Below are positions 27,538 through 37,189 of a stretch of DNA of 64,000 nucleotides, in pieces (the stretch's first letter is position 1; the number at the start of each line of letters is the position of its first letter). A program made the position numbers and the translations under genes. The DNA lies in assembly GCF_013285385.1 (NCBI RefSeq), contig NZ_CP054212.1, positions 1,054,001 to 1,118,000 on the forward strand, written 5' to 3'. The notes under the pieces were generated by a model. The model was given only the letters and a program-made list of their open reading frames with translations, searched no databases and was not told where the DNA came from. This stretch comes from Paramixta manurensis (lineage in GTDB: Bacteria; Pseudomonadota; Gammaproteobacteria; Enterobacterales; Enterobacteriaceae).

Positions 27538-30500
27538 CTAATTGTTCTCAACTAGTGCAATAAGCCGTAAGTACCGCGAATCCTTGGTCAGACTTGTATC
27601 TGTATCTTCAATTAGCTCAAGAATCCTCTGCAGCTCTCCTGATGTACGCGTGAATATCTGTGGTGTTATTTTGTCCATTAAATCAAGTGTGGTTTCTGGA
27701 AAAATAGCTGCAATTGCTTCTTTACCACCGAGCTCCCTAGTGAATCTGTAGAACAAGTGATCAATTGTCTCGATTGGTACTAAGTATGTTTTTACTGAAT
27801 CGTAAACCTCCGGAAACTTATCGCCAGTATCGTCAAGTAAACCAACCCATGCTTTTACAGAGCTCGTGGTTCTATATTGGCGTTCTTTGGGCCAGTCCTC
27901 TCTGATTAATGGGATCACATACTTAACCCAGCCACTCTCGTTTTTCTGCCCGACCAATCCTAACCAAGAAATAAAACGATTTCGAGCCTCGTCAGATAAT
28001 TCTCGTAATATGGAGCGCATTTCATTCCTGGAAGGACTGGAGGGTTCATTAGGGTGAAACATTCTCATTAAACCAAGCCATTGCGAAGCTCGAACTGAAT
28101 AATCTTTTTCCCACGAAAGAGATTCGATCCAAGGTATAAGGTTAAGAAAATAGGGTTTAATAAGTTCAGCTACTGCAATCGAAGGCATATCATTGCAATG
28201 AAGATAACCATTCCATGCTGGTTCTGCTGCAGGATGTTTTAAGTCCAAAATAGGTATAAGCCATTCTTTTGCCCATGCAGGATCAACAAACATTAGCCAA
28301 TTTAGATTGCGAGTCGTTATAGCTATAGTGTGGTCCGCACCTTCTCCTGGTGCAGTAAAAAGACGTTCAATACGAGATTTAATAGAATACGGAATAAGCG
28401 AACCAGCTTTTTTTTCTTCACTTGGCATTACTTGAAAAAGCGCTTGAGTACATTTACCGACAGGACCATTGATTGCATGGTTGAATGTACGCCGAGACTG
28501 TATTACAACCTCACCATTTCGGATAACTTCTCCGAAACCACTCCGTGTTGCATCAGACCCACCGCTCAGTATGCCCTCTATGACATGATCGTAAACTGCC
28601 CACCCGAGATCCTCATCAAATTCAAGAGTCGCAGCTAAATTTTGTTCAAGCCAGTTACTTAATGTATGTCGTAACTCGACCAAAGCTGTAACTGGCAACC
28701 GCACAATTCGGTTCAGGAATACTCGTCTCACCCTTGGTTTAAGATCTTTAGGTAACTCACTTATCATTGGCGACCAAAATTCCTTAGGGTAATCACCGCC
28801 TCTCCCTGCAATAGCTAGTGCAGACAAAGCCTTACGCGGGTTTTCTTTTATCAATCCGACAAAGGGTTGCCTACTAGTAAAGCTGTCATCTTCTCGTTTA
28901 AGTATCTCTTTTACTTTTGGGATTATTTCGTTTGCTGGAAGATCTAAGATTATATCTGGCTTTTCGTCTGTACGAACCCAACCTGTCCGTGAACCCCAAT
29001 TGATGACAACAGATGTAGCCCAGCCATCATTCCAGTCAGGAATTCTTTTAATCATCGCAGTTAGTTGGTCACGATGAATAGTGGACATTTTACAGCCGCT
29101 TAGTTCGAGATAGCGAGCGTATCTAGCTGCCAGTATCTCCCTTTGTTTTGGAATGTCTTCCTCAGGAAAATAAAGTAAATGGTTCGGACCGGTTAAAATA
29201 TTCTCTATAATTCGATTCTGATTTTCTTGCGAGAATTCTTCCCAACGATCAGTGAGCAGAAAAAGAAGTTCGCGGGTAACATTTGTGTCCCAAAATCCAC
29301 TTTGATCCAAAGACAAAAGCTCTTCGGCAACACGGTCAGCCTCAAAGACGCCTGTTTTACTGAATGCATAAAGTCTAAGCTTTCGGAAGAAAAACGGCTC
29401 CTTTATCGGCCAAGTTGTTACGTGTGCCTTAGCCAATTCTGGCCACTTCATAACAACTCGGTCTAAAAGGCGGACAAACCATGTCAATATCTCCGCACCT
29501 TTCGCGAAATGTTCTTCTCCTTCAACTGCACGTTCTGGATAACAACTTGGGCTTGGAAAGTAGTACGTATCAATATCCTCTAACATCCCGGAGGCAATTA
29601 TTATTTGCGCTTCTAAAGCACTAAATACTTGTAGTAATACATTGTCAGGTACGTCTAAATCGTCATCATGTCTTTCGGTAAACACAACTTTAAATTGGCC
29701 TAATTCGTTGAACTGAATTTCCTCCCAGGAGCCGCTTGGCGGTCTGACTTCACCCAATCCATACGGCAATTTCATTTCCAATCGGGGTGTCATTACCCTA
29801 CGAAACTCTCGTAAAACACCAGTTGTCCAGCCTTGGTTTGTAATTCGATCTTTTAAGTCGTACCAATCGACGTCATAACGACGATTGCGGGGATCTTTAT
29901 GATGTTCAAGAATTAAGCTCCACAGTTGACGGGAGCGTTTGTGGATTGATGTTGAATGCTCAATATTGCGTTCAATATTTTGTAGTAGTAGAGGATGAAT
30001 GCTGATTTTTCGGATAGCCCACCAAGCCATCACGGGGCTATCAAGAGATTTGCAGAACCAGGCCATGAGATGGCTCAATCGTTTCGGCATTGTCTCCAAA
30101 CATCCAGCCAAGCGATGGTAATCTGACGGATTATCATCTTCGTCGCGCCATTCAAGGAGATTATCGTTACTCACTCCACGTTTATGTTCATCTTCAGAGA
30201 TATCTTGCAGATCGTCATCAAGCCCATAAGCTTCTTGTGGATCGAAGGTCTCTGCATCATTGTCATCAAGTTCGTAGTATCTTTTCTTCTGTTTGGCTGA
30301 CCGAATATTTGCATCCATCACACAAAGCCACTCTGGATGGGGAAGAGGAACAGCTTCAGAGAACAATTTCGCACCTTGTGTAGTGCGAAGTATATGGGCA
30401 AGTTGACCACGTTCATACGGTGCTAGAACTTTCGGATCTTGCTGGCTTTTAGCGATAATAGAAGCTCGCCATCGACGTGGATCATCTGCTCGCTCAGCCC

Positions 30501-31347
30501 ATGCTTCCAAAGTCTTCCAAAGAGCTGGATGATCGGAATAGGCTATGGCTGTAACTCCTCTGTCACGCCATTTGGCTTCGATATCCTCGGCAAGGCCGCG
30601 ATCAAATGCATAAAGTCTGGAACGATCATACTGGCCATCATGATTGAGACCCTGAAGGAGGTATTTAACTGGTGGGTCTTCTGCCTGATAACCGACCAAA
30701 ACAACGATGTATCGTTCCAGAAGAAGCTTAATAAAATTGGTCGCCCATCCTTCTGAAAGATATGCTCGTCCAAAGTCTGCACTGCTCAGCACATAAGGAT
30801 GGTTTACAGCATTTTCGTCGACCAGGCGGCCGTGAAGATATGTTATTCCCTCAATTGTCGAACCGAAATTCAGATTTGGGAAAGCTGGCGGCACATATCG
30901 AGTTAGATTATCTTGCGCTTGGTTATCCTCGAACAGTCGGTCAAAGTTCGTTGTGACAATCTGTGGGACACCACTCTGATTTGAGGAAATTCTTTTAATC
31001 AGGGCATGCTCACGTCCAATCTCTATATCAGTTCTTGCAGTCCCCAGACGCTTTGATACCAAAGCATTCACCTCATCCTTGCCATATTCCAGATGTAGGA
31101 GGTTGAAAATTTGGTCGAGAGGGACATTAGCCGAAGATTGGTCGTGAAGCCATGGGCGAAATGCTGCCATGATTTCTGAATCGTGTGGTGGGTCAAAGTA
31201 TTCAATTACATGCTGGGTAAGCTCTACAAAGCTTGGCATCCCTGAAGGTAATGAAACCCCAGCGCCACAGAGAAATACAACTCGACCTGTATCACAGCGT
31301 TCTAAGAGGATATCGGGTATGGAAGGCCCTTCAGGGTGGAATCTCAT
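27538..31347 (-). CDS. Large SIR2-domain protein, probable NAD-depleting anti-phage effector
   Basis: A 1269-residue protein. The first 290 residues form a SIR2 Rossmann domain: GAGVSLPSGMPSF (28-40), TNFD (133-136), LHG (171-173) and GYQAEDP (219-225), all the NAD-binding landmarks. There is no zinc-ribbon of the deacetylase type. The remaining nearly 1000 residues are mainly helical, rich in Trp and charged residues, and may be the DUF4020-type region I recall in SIR2 fusions. The architecture (SIR2 plus a very long sensor-like C-terminus, single gene) resembles DSR-type defence proteins that destroy NAD on infection. It stands alone on its strand inside the island. The start MRFHPEGP at 31347 has a weak ribosome site. 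Confidence 0.8.
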   Translation of the reverse strand: MRFHPEGPSIPDILLERCDTGRVVFLCGAGVSLPSGMPSFVELTQHVIEYFDPPHDSEIMAAFRPWLHDQSSANVPLDQIFNLLHLEYGKDEVNALVSKRLGTARTDIEIGREHALIKRISSNQSGVPQIVTTNFDRLFEDNQAQDNLTRYVPPAFPNLNFGSTIEGITYLHGRLVDENAVNHPYVLSSADFGRAYLSEGWATNFIKLLLERYIVVLVGYQAEDPPVKYLLQGLNHDGQYDRSRLYAFDRGLAEDIEAKWRDRGVTAIAYSDHPALWKTLEAWAERADDPRRWRASIIAKSQQDPKVLAPYERGQLAHILRTTQGAKLFSEAVPLPHPEWLCVMDANIRSAKQKKRYYELDDNDAETFDPQEAYGLDDDLQDISEDEHKRGVSNDNLLEWRDEDDNPSDYHRLAGCLETMPKRLSHLMAWFCKSLDSPVMAWWAIRKISIHPLLLQNIERNIEHSTSIHKRSRQLWSLILEHHKDPRNRRYDVDWYDLKDRITNQGWTTGVLREFRRVMTPRLEMKLPYGLGEVRPPSGSWEEIQFNELGQFKVVFTERHDDDLDVPDNVLLQVFSALEAQIIIASGMLEDIDTYYFPSPSCYPERAVEGEEHFAKGAEILTWFVRLLDRVVMKWPELAKAHVTTWPIKEPFFFRKLRLYAFSKTGVFEADRVAEELLSLDQSGFWDTNVTRELLFLLTDRWEEFSQENQNRIIENILTGPNHLLYFPEEDIPKQREILAARYARYLELSGCKMSTIHRDQLTAMIKRIPDWNDGWATSVVINWGSRTGWVRTDEKPDIILDLPANEIIPKVKEILKREDDSFTSRQPFVGLIKENPRKALSALAIAGRGGDYPKEFWSPMISELPKDLKPRVRRVFLNRIVRLPVTALVELRHTLSNWLEQNLAATLEFDEDLGWAVYDHVIEGILSGGSDATRSGFGEVIRNGEVVIQSRRTFNHAINGPVGKCTQALFQVMPSEEKKAGSLIPYSIKSRIERLFTAPGEGADHTIAITTRNLNWLMFVDPAWAKEWLIPILDLKHPAAEPAWNGYLHCNDMPSIAVAELIKPYFLNLIPWIESLSWEKDYSVRASQWLGLMRMFHPNEPSSPSRNEMRSILRELSDEARNRFISWLGLVGQKNESGWVKYVIPLIREDWPKERQYRTTSSVKAWVGLLDDTGDKFPEVYDSVKTYLVPIETIDHLFYRFTRELGGKEAIAAIFPETTLDLMDKITPQIFTRTSGELQRILELIEDTDTSLTKDSRYLRLIALVENN

Positions 31348-31693
31348 AAGCTCAACTTTTCTAAGCGTTAATTTATGCTTGGATTCTACTATTCATAGCC
31401 ATGTGATGAACACTGGTAGTGAAACAACCTTGGTCATTCAAGTGATTCATCTCAAAGTAAACGATTTGAATTGCCACTGTTTTGGTAGTCATCCTTCTAG
31501 GTGGCTTAAGTCAGGAGGCATTTAAATAGGTCTCATTGTGAGGACCCGAACTATGTACGGTTGTGGGGGCAGCCCAACCATAGGGCAGGATCTTTTATCG
31601 GGGCGGGGTCAGTCCAGATGTCTTCTGTTCTGAACATAAATCGACGCTCACTATAAGAGGGCTGTGTCACATCCTGTTCGGAATACTTATGAT
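31348..31693. other. Gene-free spacer upstream of the SIR2 gene
   Basis: About 345 bp with no frame I believe. It carries the SIR2 gene promoter near its left end and a small hairpin-forming stretch around 31558-31580 (GGTTG...CAACC) that includes a lone TGGGGGCA at 31564-31571. Confidence 0.5.
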
Positions 31694-31884
31694 TTACTTA
31701 TAGATTTCAGCAACCCCATGTAGCCTGTTATCCCCCGTTGTCGACAGGATTTTGAATGACGTTGCCCCTCGCTCATCAGCCTTACGAGAAAGCGCATCCG
31801 ATAACTCATCAAGCGTATATCCTTCAGCTGTTGTGTTGGAAAAGCATAACGCAAACTGATTTATTCGATTAGATGGGGTAATTA
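31694..31884 (-). pseudogene. DUF1471 (YhcN/BhsA-like) C-terminal fragment
   Basis: About 60 codons ending at 31694 read ...GYTLDELSDALSRKADERG and ...LHGVAEIYK, the C-terminal half of a DUF1471 periplasmic stress protein (GYsl-e-L...KAD-kGA...LHGtA-iYK). There is an in-frame TAG upstream and no signal peptide, so only the tail of a gene is left. It sits at the left edge of the redox gene module. Confidence 0.65.
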
Positions 31885-32061
31885 GCTAGGGTTTATTAGA
31901 TGTGTTCATTAATTTTTAGGGAGGGGGGAAGGTCGGCTTTGTGCCAGAAGCGGACGTTTCAGAAGCCAGCTGTTTTTAATAGCTGTGTATTATCGAACCG
32001 GATACTTATGTTTTTTAACAACCCCTTTTCGGACCGGACGGTAGCACCCCAATTTTGCGGT
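31885..32061. other. Spacer before the amine oxidase gene
   Basis: About 180 bp with no gene. It holds a GGCTTTGTGCCAGAAGCGGA stretch like those seen in enterobacterial intergenic DNA, which suggests it is a scrap of chromosomal spacer captured with the module. Confidence 0.35.
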
Positions 32062-33156
32062 TTATTTCTGTTGTAGCCAGCGTTGAACGCCCATGGACGC
32101 GGAGTCAATTGCGCCTGCCAGATAGCCCGAGAATTGCGGCGACCATTCACTGGCGATACCTGTCATCTCGCCAGACCACTCTCCCCTGGCGGGAAGTTGC
32201 TCAGGCATTGCGTGCCCGACCTCCTGCAGGAGATCAAATTCCGTTGCAGTAAACGGATCGGCCGCCCAGTCTTTTATATACTCAGCTTCGGGCTCTGCCG
32301 CATCCTGTCCAAATAAGCGCACGAGTTGCTCCCGGCAAAGGCCTTTGAGCACAGCTTCGCTGACAGTCCATCTCGATTTTGCCGGTACGCCAATGAAACC
32401 AAAAATCGCTGTTTTGCCCGAATCTGGCTCGGATACGTCGTGGATCTCAACCATTGGCCCCACGCGGCTTCCTGCATTCCCGGAAAGCTGCCGCTCATGC
32501 AATAAGTCTGTTTTATATACAGCGACATATTTTGCATGGGGAGCCATCCATGTCGGGATTTTCCGCCAGTTCGACAGCACCTGTTCCGGCATCGCGGGTA
32601 TGAAATCTATTTTAGCTGCCAGGGCAGGAGGCAAAGCGAGGAAGACATGCTCACCGGAAAATACGGCTTTTTTACTGCCTTCGGACCGGGTATGGATCTG
32701 CACTTTCTTGCCAGCCCGGGAAACCGCCACCACCTGATGGCCGGTTTTAATCTTCTCAGCCGGGATCTGACTTTTAAGTGCCGCCGTCAGCGCCTGCATT
32801 CCTCCCTTAAGCCTGAAAGACGCCGGGGAGCTCTCCCATGCCGGGTAGCGTTCGGGGGGCGAATCCAGCTGGCGTTCGTAGAGCATGTCACCCGGACGGC
32901 CGTGCGCGATTACCGGAAGATTAAGCCGCTCGATCAGTTGCGCGAAGTCCGGTTGAATATCAGGCCAGAACCACGCTGCCCCCATATCTACATGAATGCC
33001 AGCGGAGGTGCCCGCCAGTTCCAGGCCTGACAGCACGCGCCCGCCCGTTCTGTCACGAGCCTCAAGGATCACATAATCAACACCCGCTTTTTCAAGCAGC
33101 GTGGCGGCATAAAGGCCGCTTATGCCCGCACCAATGATAACAGCGCTCTGCTTCAT
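32062..33156 (-). CDS. FAD-dependent flavin monoamine oxidase-like protein
   Basis: A 364-residue amine oxidase-fold flavoprotein. The dinucleotide-binding motif is VIIGAGISGLYAATLLEKAG (residues 6-25), followed by EARDRTGGRV. The C-terminal FAD segment reads GIASEWSPQFSGYLAGAIDSA. It is shorter than most monoamine oxidases (about 450), mainly in the substrate domain. It overlaps the cupin gene upstream by 4 bp, so it is the last gene of a cotranscribed set. The substrate is unknown. Confidence 0.82.
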   Translation of the reverse strand: MKQSAVIIGAGISGLYAATLLEKAGVDYVILEARDRTGGRVLSGLELAGTSAGIHVDMGAAWFWPDIQPDFAQLIERLNLPVIAHGRPGDMLYERQLDSPPERYPAWESSPASFRLKGGMQALTAALKSQIPAEKIKTGHQVVAVSRAGKKVQIHTRSEGSKKAVFSGEHVFLALPPALAAKIDFIPAMPEQVLSNWRKIPTWMAPHAKYVAVYKTDLLHERQLSGNAGSRVGPMVEIHDVSEPDSGKTAIFGFIGVPAKSRWTVSEAVLKGLCREQLVRLFGQDAAEPEAEYIKDWAADPFTATEFDLLQEVGHAMPEQLPARGEWSGEMTGIASEWSPQFSGYLAGAIDSASMGVQRWLQQK

Positions 33157-33836
33157 AATGTCGCTCCGGTCAGGGTTGTCGGGCTAAGATGTCCCGTTTT
33201 CAGATAAAAAAGTGCGCCAGAGGCGGTGGCCATAAGAGCAGGCATATCACCCGGCGGAAACCGCAGCCAGCTTCCTGCCCCATAGCAACCTTCCGGCGCA
33301 TGGAGTTCCCCCTGCAGAAGAAGGATCTCTACTCCGCCAACAAGCGGCGCACAGAAGATCCGCTCGCCCGGGGCAATTTTCTGAAGCAGAACGGTTTCTG
33401 AGGTGCCAGAGAATAAAGGGCAGACTTGTCTTTGCGGCTGACCGTGCCAGTTAGCTGCCTCCTGCGTATTTATCCTGACCGGCTGGCGTTCATCGGCAGA
33501 CATCTGGCGCAGCTTGACGAAAATGGTTGTGCCGTCGCGACTTGAGGGCTGGTGAGAAGAACCGTCCGGGCTGCGCAGATACCAGCCGGCAGGATAGTTG
33601 ACCCCGTTTTCGGTAAAAGTCCCCTCGAGCACCAGAATCTCCTCTCCGCCGGGATGGTTGTGTGCGGGAAATTCGGATCCGGGCGCATACCGGACAAGGC
33701 TGGTTGCGCGGGCCTGCTCGCGACCAATCCGGTCAAGCATCACGCGCTTAACGCCGGGCTGGGGAGAAGGTATCCACTGATAATCGTCCGGAGTAACGAT
33801 CGCACGCTGCGAAAAATCAGAATTCAGTAACATCAT
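33153..33836 (-). CDS. Double-cupin protein (ChrR-like C-terminal cupin)
   Basis: A 227-residue protein with two cupin repeats. The first has FPAHNHPGGEEILVLEGTFTENG, with the metal-binding H-x-H-E pattern; the second (about 145-220) has GVEILLLQGELHAPEG and looks poorer in metal ligands. ChrR-like cupins occur as zinc anti-sigma domains and as small dioxygenase-like enzymes. No anti-sigma domain or sigma gene is present, so an enzymatic or sensor role is more likely. ATGA overlap with the amine oxidase gene. Confidence 0.78.
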   Translation of the reverse strand: MMLLNSDFSQRAIVTPDDYQWIPSPQPGVKRVMLDRIGREQARATSLVRYAPGSEFPAHNHPGGEEILVLEGTFTENGVNYPAGWYLRSPDGSSHQPSSRDGTTIFVKLRQMSADERQPVRINTQEAANWHGQPQRQVCPLFSGTSETVLLQKIAPGERIFCAPLVGGVEILLLQGELHAPEGCYGAGSWLRFPPGDMPALMATASGALFYLKTGHLSPTTLTGATL

Positions 33837-33876
33837 AGTGAGTGATTAGACGGCCCCGCAGGGGCCGTCTGCAGGC

Positions 33877-34221
33877 CTATTTGTTCGGCAGATTATCGTA
33901 AACATCCAGAGCACGCGCGGTATATGTCAGCGCTGCGCCAGTGTTCAGGTTAATGGCAACGGCCAGCGCTTCGGCGATCTCTTCGCGCGTGGCACCGTGC
34001 TTAACAGCAGCGTCGACGTGTACGGCCAGGCAACCGTCACAGCGGGTGGTGACGGCCACGGCCAGTGCAATCAGCTCGTGGGTTTTGGGATCGAGGTGCT
34101 TGTTTTCTGACGCCCCTTTATCCATCTGCTGAAAGCCTTTCATAAACTCTGGCTGCAGTTTGGCAAATTTGCCGATGGTGGCGAGCAGGCCGCTGCGATA
34201 TTCATTCCAGTTTAAGAACAT
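33877..34221 (-). CDS. Carboxymuconolactone decarboxylase/AhpD-like protein (1)
   Basis: A 114-residue single-domain CMD protein. It carries the AhpD redox motif C61-x-x-C64-x3-H68 (RCDGCLAVHVDAA), so peroxidase or thiol reductase activity is more likely than lactone decarboxylation. It is the first of two CMD proteins in this module. Confidence 0.88.
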   Translation of the reverse strand: MFLNWNEYRSGLLATIGKFAKLQPEFMKGFQQMDKGASENKHLDPKTHELIALAVAVTTRCDGCLAVHVDAAVKHGATREEIAEALAVAINLNTGAALTYTARALDVYDNLPNK

Positions 34222-34257
34222 TGAAAACTCCGGTTATTTTTTGTCTCAGAAAAATCA

Positions 34258-34539
34258 TTACATGACGTCGAAAATACGTACGTCAGGCGCGCTGTTTAAA
34301 TAGGGTTTTAATCCGGCAACGACATCCTGCGTGAACAGCGGACTTCTAAGGTATGCCTGCGCCTGCGCTACAGTCTTAAAGCCGTGCAGCACCTGGACAT
34401 CCTCGTCACGGACAAGCAGCTCTTTAGAGGTGGCACCCTCGATGGTGGTCAGAAACGGGGTTTTGTATTTCTGGTATACCCCCGCGGCTGCCGCACGGTT
34501 TTCATTACTGATATCCAGGGTGATTTGCAGATACGCCAT
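34258..34539 (-). CDS. Small dimeric alpha-beta barrel-like protein of unknown function
   Basis: A 93-residue protein (MAYLQITLDISNENRAAAAGVYQ...). The pattern of an opening beta strand, amphipathic helix and repeat of the same resembles ABM/NIPSNAP-type ferredoxin-like dimers, which are often small monooxygenases or quinone-related enzymes. I do not recognise the exact family. It is probably the promoter-proximal gene of the leftward operon with the CMD, cupin and amine oxidase. Confidence 0.65.
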   Translation of the reverse strand: MAYLQITLDISNENRAAAAGVYQKYKTPFLTTIEGATSKELLVRDEDVQVLHGFKTVAQAQAYLRSPLFTQDVVAGLKPYLNSAPDVRIFDVM

Positions 34540-34756
34540 CGTTCTCTCCTTCGCTCAGGGTTGAGGTAACACGCCCGGTTAAAAACCCGGCCTGTATTAC
34601 CTTTCGTTGAGGGCGATTATCAGAAAGCCAGACAGCTTCAACAAATCAGATAATCTTGCGGAGCAGAGAAGAAATTCTACGTCGTGGTATAGCAGGAAAT
34701 AAAGCATCACGCGGCTGGACTGATTGCCGGGACAGCATGATGCCTGATGAGGCGGT

Positions 34757-35671
34757 TTATGAGCGGTCTGAAACGACATCCTGAAGAAGCCAGTCATGGA
34801 AAACTTTTACTTCATCACGCATTACATTCTGCTGCGGGGTGACCAGATAATAAGACCACTTGAGCGGCCACCGGTGGTCAGGATGCAGCTGGACCAGCTG
34901 TCCGGTTTCGATAAGCTTTTTCACCAGAGCGTATCGCACGATGGCCACGCCTCTGCCGCTCAGGGCCGACAGAATCACCGCTGAGGTGGAGTTAATATGC
35001 AGCCCGCTTTCCAGCGCTTCGGGGGCACCGACCGCCATCAGGACATCATTCCATGACGGAAAATCCGCCCCCGGGTGGGGCGTGTCATCATGAATGAGTT
35101 TTTGCTTGGCGAGCCATTCACTGCAGGCCATTTTCCCGGACGGCACCAGGTGGGGACTGCAGACCAGTACCGCTTCCTCATCCATTAGCCAGGTTTTATT
35201 CACGCCTGGCCAGTCGCCCTGGCCGCAGCGAATACCTATATCCGCCTCGCCGTGCGACACGTCCATCAGCTTTTCCGTGACGTTAAGCCGCAGATCGATA
35301 TTTTCGTGCGTTTCCGAAAACCGGTTCAGGCGATCCATCAACCAGTTCATCATCAGTACCTGTGATGCCGTCACCACCACCACTGAGCGCGACCGGCGAC
35401 CACGAAGCTTGTTTAATCCAGTTTCAAGTTTGTCGAGCCCCTGCGTGATGTCCTGGAGTGCCTCCTGCGCTTCGTCAACCAGCGTCAGCCGCTCTTTTCC
35501 TGAGCGGGTGCGGTGAAGAAGCGGGTGTCCGACCCAGTCTTCCAGCGAGCGGACCAGCTGGCCTACTGCGGCGGGCGTAACGCCCAGCTCCTGTGCCGCG
35601 CCGGTAAAGCTGCCGTGCCTGGCGGTGGCTTCAAAAGCATGCAGCCATTTAAGTCGGTTTAGCGATCGCAT
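34757..35671 (-). CDS. LysR-type transcriptional regulator (GcvA-like)
   Basis: A 304-residue LTTR with a winged HTH at the N-terminus (LKWLHAFEATARHGSFTGAAQELGVTPAAVGQLVRSLEDWVG) and a GcvA-group effector domain (SHGEADIGIRCGQGDWPG). ATG codons at 35674 and 35671 are both possible. It is divergent from the SDR gene, the usual layout for an LTTR that controls its neighbour, and probably senses the substrate or stress handled by the whole module. Confidence 0.9.
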   Translation of the reverse strand: MRSLNRLKWLHAFEATARHGSFTGAAQELGVTPAAVGQLVRSLEDWVGHPLLHRTRSGKERLTLVDEAQEALQDITQGLDKLETGLNKLRGRRSRSVVVVTASQVLMMNWLMDRLNRFSETHENIDLRLNVTEKLMDVSHGEADIGIRCGQGDWPGVNKTWLMDEEAVLVCSPHLVPSGKMACSEWLAKQKLIHDDTPHPGADFPSWNDVLMAVGAPEALESGLHINSTSAVILSALSGRGVAIVRYALVKKLIETGQLVQLHPDHRWPLKWSYYLVTPQQNVMRDEVKVFHDWLLQDVVSDRS

Positions 35672-35715
35672 CAAGGTTATCCTGATTCATTATTTTCCTC
35701 AGTATACGCCAGCGA

Positions 35716-35752
35716 GAAAGATTTTCTTTCCTGAGTCGCAATTTCTTCTCAG
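35716..35752. promoter_or_regulatory. Inverted repeats in the LysR/SDR divergent promoter
   Basis: GAAAGA-TTT-TCTTTC (35716-35730) is a perfect 6-bp palindrome, and CTGAG (35731-35735) with CTCAG (35748-35752) brackets it downstream. The site lies midway between the two divergent genes and is a plausible LysR binding region. Confidence 0.45.
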
Positions 35753-35847
35753 TCGTCAATCAGGGGCCCGGGTGGCATTCTGATTTCACACGATGAGGAG
35801 CGCGGCTTTTCATCAATGACAACCATATGAATTTAAAGAGGTTAGCG

Positions 35848-36624
35848 ATGAACGCATCTTTTGCCGGTAAAAAACTGTTAGTGGTCGGTGGTACAAGCGG
35901 TATGGGCTTCGAAACGGCGAAGCTGGTTCTGAAAAATGGCGGCAGCGTTGTGCTGGTTGGCAATCGCCAGGACAAAGCCGAGCAGGCCCGCCAGGCGCTG
36001 GCTGCAGATGGTCAGGTTTCCATCATCGTTGCCGACCTGATGAAAGAAGAAGGTATGCAGCACGTGGTGAATACCATTAATGCCGAACACAAGGATATCA
36101 GCCTGCTGGTCAATGCTGCTGGTGTATTTTTCCCGAAACCGTTCACCGAACATGAAGCGTCAGACTATGACATGTACATGAACATTAACCGCGCGACGTT
36201 CTTTATTACCCGTGACGTGGTGCGCAATATGGTGGAGGCCGGTATCAAAGGCTCCATCGTTAATATCGGCTCCATGTGGGCACAGCAGGCCATCGGTGCC
36301 ACACCGTCTTCAGCTTACTCAATGGCAAAAGCGGGTCTGCACGCGCTGACCAAAAACCTGGCTATTGAACTGGGTGAAAAAGGGATCCGTGTGAATGCAG
36401 TTTCTCCGGCCGTTGTTCACACGCCGATTTACGAAGGCTTCATTCCGAAAGACGACGTGAAGGACGTGATGAACAGCTTTGACAGCTTCCACCCGATCGG
36501 CCGCGTGGGTACCCCGGTCGATATCGCGGAAACCGTTGCTTTCCTGCTTTCTGACAAGACTGGCTGGGTCACCGGCGCTATCTGGGATATCGATGGTGGC
36601 GTGATGGCTGGCCGTAACGCCTGA
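35848..36624 (+). CDS. Short-chain dehydrogenase/reductase (SDR)
   Basis: A 258-residue classical SDR. ATG 35848 has AAGAGG upstream; an ATG at 35827 lacks a good site. Motifs: cofactor loop VVGGTSGMGFETAK, NAAGVFF (N-A-A-G), catalytic Ser in GSMWAQQAIG and Y-S-M-A-K (SSAYSMAKAGLHAL). The C-terminal VTGAIWDIDGGVMAG is typical. It is the first gene of the rightward operon. The substrate is unknown. Confidence 0.9.
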   Translation: MNASFAGKKLLVVGGTSGMGFETAKLVLKNGGSVVLVGNRQDKAEQARQALAADGQVSIIVADLMKEEGMQHVVNTINAEHKDISLLVNAAGVFFPKPFTEHEASDYDMYMNINRATFFITRDVVRNMVEAGIKGSIVNIGSMWAQQAIGATPSSAYSMAKAGLHALTKNLAIELGEKGIRVNAVSPAVVHTPIYEGFIPKDDVKDVMNSFDSFHPIGRVGTPVDIAETVAFLLSDKTGWVTGAIWDIDGGVMAGRNA

Positions 36625-36669
36625 TAACCATGCCGCACGCGCTCACCCGCGTGCGGCACTGGAGTATTT

Positions 36670-37152
36670 ATGCAAATCCAGACCGCGCATTATGACCTTG
36701 TCACCTCGTGGCAGGGAGGCATGGCCAGCCGGACGCTCTGCCAGTCCTTTTCCGCAGACAACGCTCCGCCTGCCCTGCAAAGTCATGTTATCGATTCCGA
36801 TGAACCGGTTTCGCTGGGTGGCGAAGGGCTGGCTCCTGACCCCCAGGAGCTGATGCTCGCTGCGTTTAATGCCTGCATGATGGCCGCCTTTATTCTCGAA
36901 GCCAGGGCTGAAGGTCTCGCCCTTACGCATCTTGAAATTCACACTGACGGGCACCTTCCGAAGGGTATACCGGCCTCCGGTGACAGACCTGCAGAGGATG
37001 CCTCCGGCAGGCTTGTGTATGTCATCCACGTAAGCGGTAGCGGCACGGTGTATCAGTTTGAAGGGGTCCATCAGCGAGTGATTGACTCCTCCCTGAACCG
37101 GTGGTTACTGGCCCAGAATATGCTGATCGAAGGTGACTTAATACTGAGCTGA
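36670..37152 (+). CDS. OsmC-family protein
   Basis: A 160-residue OsmC/Ohr-like protein. The helix with the first redox Cys reads PQELMLAAFNACMMAAFILEA. I see no clear second Cys partner at the usual place, so peroxidase activity is uncertain. OsmC/Ohr proteins reduce organic hydroperoxides using two cysteines. It lies between the SDR and second CMD genes in the same operon. Confidence 0.8.
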   Translation: MQIQTAHYDLVTSWQGGMASRTLCQSFSADNAPPALQSHVIDSDEPVSLGGEGLAPDPQELMLAAFNACMMAAFILEARAEGLALTHLEIHTDGHLPKGIPASGDRPAEDASGRLVYVIHVSGSGTVYQFEGVHQRVIDSSLNRWLLAQNMLIEGDLILS

Positions 37153-37189
37153 CGCGGCTGGATTGTTCTGTTCAACAGGAAAAAATGAT

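Noticed and set aside
31564..31571. Lone TGGGGGCA inside the island
   Set aside because: Unlike the end repeats it has no partner at 12 bp, so I do not count it as an arm site.
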